Shown piece after piece: positions 5,342-6,549 of a stretch of DNA of 6,549 bases. The DNA lies in NCBI GenBank assembly GCA_041946755.1, contig JBHGBB010000207.1:1-6549 (forward strand), in the 5' to 3' direction. Origin of the DNA: JBHGBB01 sp041946755 (lineage in GTDB: Bacteria > UBP4 > UBA4092 > JAOAEQ01). The position numbers and the translations under genes are program-made. The notes below the pieces were generated by a model. That model did not search any database, was not told where the DNA came from, and worked only from the letters and a program-made list of their open reading frames with translations. The stretch's first letter is position 1. The number at the start of each line of letters is the position of its first letter.

Positions 5342-5347
5342 ATTATA
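5342..5347 (-). promoter_or_regulatory. TATAAT -10 box at the obg-proB junction
   Basis: On the minus strand a perfect TATAAT (5347-5342) ends 9 nt before the proB ATG and starts right after the obg stop codon (5350-5348), which leaves only TAA between coding sequence and box. The predicted transcription start is near 5335, giving a leader of about 3 nt. The matching -35 region (CAGAAC, 17-bp spacer) is poor, so activity is uncertain. Confidence 0.5.
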
Positions 5348-6346
5348 TTACACCACCTGCAGAAGTTCTGCAACGCGATACATGAGTTGATTCACTCCTG
5401 CACCGGTTAACGCTGAAATCGAATATACTTCAAATCCGAGTTTGGTTAATTTCCGTTTCAATAAAGTTACCGCATTTTTTGTGATTACCAAATCGATTTT
5501 ATTTAAGACTACTATCTGCGGTCTCGATGCTAATATCGGATTATATAATGCTAATTCTTGATTAATCGCTTCGAAATTCTTAAATGGACTACTTTCATCA
5601 ATCGGATGAACATCTACGATATGCAATAACAACTTGGTTCGTTCGATATGGCGCAAGAATTCATGGCCCATCCCGCGACCGCTATGCGCGCCATCGATCA
5701 GTCCGGGAATATCGGCAACGACAAAACTCTTCCCCAACTCGATTTTTACCTGGCCAAGAATCGGTTCTTTGGTAGTAAACGGATAATCCGCTATTTTCGG
5801 TTTAGCAGCGCTGATTTTGGATAATAAGGTCGATTTTCCGGCGTTTGGATATCCGACCAATCCTACATCAGCGATAAGTTTCAGTTCAAGAATAAGCGCT
5901 TTTTCTACTCCCGGTTCTCCCGGTTGCGCAAATCGGGGCGCTTGCCGGGTAGGAGTAGCAAACCAGGCGTTTCCTTTTCCCCCTTTACCGCCAGCCGCTA
6001 ATAATATTGGAGTTTCCGGATTAACTAAATCGGTGATAAGCTCTTCAGTTACCGCATCTTTGATTACGGTACCTACCGGAACCTCGATGGTTATATCTTT
6101 CCCACTTTTCCCTGACCGGCGGCTGCCTTCGCCATGTTCACCATTTTGGGCATGTACATGCGGGTGATGATACAAATCCAATAAGGTTTTTAACCGCGGA
6201 TTCGCCTGAATAGAGATACTGCCACCATGCCCGCCATCACCGCCATCAGGGCCGCCTTTCGGTACCCATTTCTCACGCCGGAAACTTACCGCTCCTGCAC
6301 CGCCATGCCCTGATTTGATAAATATTTTTACTTTGTCAACAAACAT
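5348..6346 (-). CDS. obg: Obg-family ribosome-associated GTPase
   Basis: Obg/CgtA is an essential GTPase that binds the 50S ribosomal subunit and acts in ribosome assembly and stress signalling. The N-terminal Obg fold (about 1-158) is Gly-rich: FIKSGHGGAGAVSFRREKW, GGPDGGDGGHGG (31-42), AAGGKGGKGNAWF (117-129). The G domain follows: G1 GYPNAGKS (165-172), switch I YPFTTKEP (188-195), G3 DIPGLIDGA (212-220), G4 NKID (282-285), G5 SALTG (311-315). At 332 aa it stops just after the G domain and lacks the extra C-terminal OCT domain of B. subtilis Obg (428 aa) and the acidic tail of E. coli CgtA (390 aa); such short forms occur. The start is fixed by the family N-terminus MFVDKVKIFIKSG. No Shine-Dalgarno is seen. 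rpmA and rplU, the usual upstream neighbours, are not in the 203 bp visible. Confidence 0.97.
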   Translation of the reverse strand: MFVDKVKIFIKSGHGGAGAVSFRREKWVPKGGPDGGDGGHGGSISIQANPRLKTLLDLYHHPHVHAQNGEHGEGSRRSGKSGKDITIEVPVGTVIKDAVTEELITDLVNPETPILLAAGGKGGKGNAWFATPTRQAPRFAQPGEPGVEKALILELKLIADVGLVGYPNAGKSTLLSKISAAKPKIADYPFTTKEPILGQVKIELGKSFVVADIPGLIDGAHSGRGMGHEFLRHIERTKLLLHIVDVHPIDESSPFKNFEAINQELALYNPILASRPQIVVLNKIDLVITKNAVTLLKRKLTKLGFEVYSISALTGAGVNQLMYRVAELLQVV

Positions 6347-6359
6347 AATTTAAATGCAA

Positions 6360-6440
6360 ATCCGAATACCGAATATCGAAATTCGAAACTTTATCGAGAT
6401 AAAATATAAGAAATAAAATCTAAAATCTAAATTACTAACG
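6360..6440. repeat. Two blocks of degenerate heptanucleotide repeats upstream of obg
   Basis: Block one has four NNNCGAA units in exact 7-bp phase: ATCCGAA, TACCGAA, TATCGAA, ATTCGAA (6360-6387). Block two has ATAAAAT, ATAAGAA, ATAAAAT, CTAAAAT, CTAAATT and a degraded last unit (6399-6440). They occupy most of the region upstream of obg on the minus strand, so the obg transcript leader or promoter must lie in or beside them. Unlike the repeats at 4-62 and 4138-4218, the blocks are not clear inverted copies of each other. Confidence 0.65.
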
Positions 6441-6465
6441 ATGCAATTTAGTTCGTAAACAAATA

Positions 6466-6507
6466 AAGGCAGTTTCGCACTTGATATAATCTTAGCTAAA
6501 CTGCCTT
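6466..6507. terminator. Inverted repeat, terminator- or operator-like, at right end
   Basis: GGCAGTTT (6468-6475) pairs with AAACTGCC (6498-6505). The stem extends by two A-T pairs outward (6466-6467 with 6506-6507) and, after one mismatch, two G-C pairs inward, leaving a loop of about 16 nt. On the minus strand it is followed by the T-rich TTTATTTGTTT, so it could end a leftward gene lying mostly beyond the right edge; a minus-strand frame reading Y-G-L-E-stop (6547-6533) would end 28 nt before it. The loop contains TTGATATAAT (6481-6490), the same 10-mer as in the promoter at 2104-2113, so a promoter with flanking operator arms is the alternative. Confidence 0.5.
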
Positions 6508-6549
6508 ATTATAATACTACAACTTAATTTATTTACTCTAAACCGTATT

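Noticed and set aside
5584..5775. 63-aa plus-strand open frame opposite obg
   Set aside because: It is antisense to the conserved G domain, with no supporting signals.
5817..6167. 116-aa plus-strand open frame opposite obg
   Set aside because: It is Pro/Ser/Phe-rich because it mirrors the Gly-rich Obg fold codons; it is a shadow frame.
6347..6549. tRNA, small RNA or complete small gene at the right end
   Set aside because: No cloverleaf, and the only plus-strand ATG frame (6441) stops after five codons. A leftward gene end at 6533 is possible but rests on four codons.

Overview
The window is a compact stretch of AT-rich bacterial chromosome with eight complete protein-coding genes, short gaps, and no recognisable RNA gene, insertion sequence or CRISPR array. 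The gene set (PurC, Obg, glutamate 5-kinase, CheY-like regulators, a UbiA-type prenyl-phosphate transferase, a siroheme-decarboxylase-like protein) is bacterial. I cannot name the phylum. Degenerate 7-bp tandem repeats between genes, and starts with no Shine-Dalgarno sequence just downstream of TATAAT boxes, suggest an uncultured or deep-branching lineage rather than a model phylum, but this is only an impression.

Layout from left to right: a heptad-repeat hairpin at the left edge (about 4-62); purC on the minus strand (70-957); a terminator-like hairpin (975-1009); two tandem, about 77% identical, single-domain response regulators on the minus strand (1053-1472 and 1581-2000); a divergent control region (2001-2121) with a near-consensus sigma70 promoter facing left, an extended -10 facing right, and two inverted repeats. 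On the plus strand there follow a membrane-free type II secretion F-domain protein (2122-2736), an AhbA/AhbB-like Lrp/AsnC-fold protein overlapping it by 4 bp (2733-3194), and a UbiA-family decaprenyl-phosphate phosphoribosyltransferase-like membrane protein (3220-4131). A heptad-repeat hairpin and T-tract (4138-4218) separate this from the convergent minus-strand pair obg (5348-6346) and proB (4217-5332). The right end (6347-6549) has no complete gene; it holds more heptad repeats and an inverted repeat.

Functionally, purC (purines), proB (proline) and obg (ribosome assembly and stress GTPase) are housekeeping genes; obg followed by proB is a common bacterial arrangement. The centre is less ordinary: duplicated receiver-only regulators diverge from a free-standing GspF/PilC-like cytoplasmic domain, which appears translationally coupled to a lone AhbA/B-like protein. 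A link to type IV pilus or secretion control is inference only. Three of the eight starts lie 8-11 nt after a perfect TATAAT and lack a Shine-Dalgarno sequence, which suggests leaderless or nearly leaderless transcripts.
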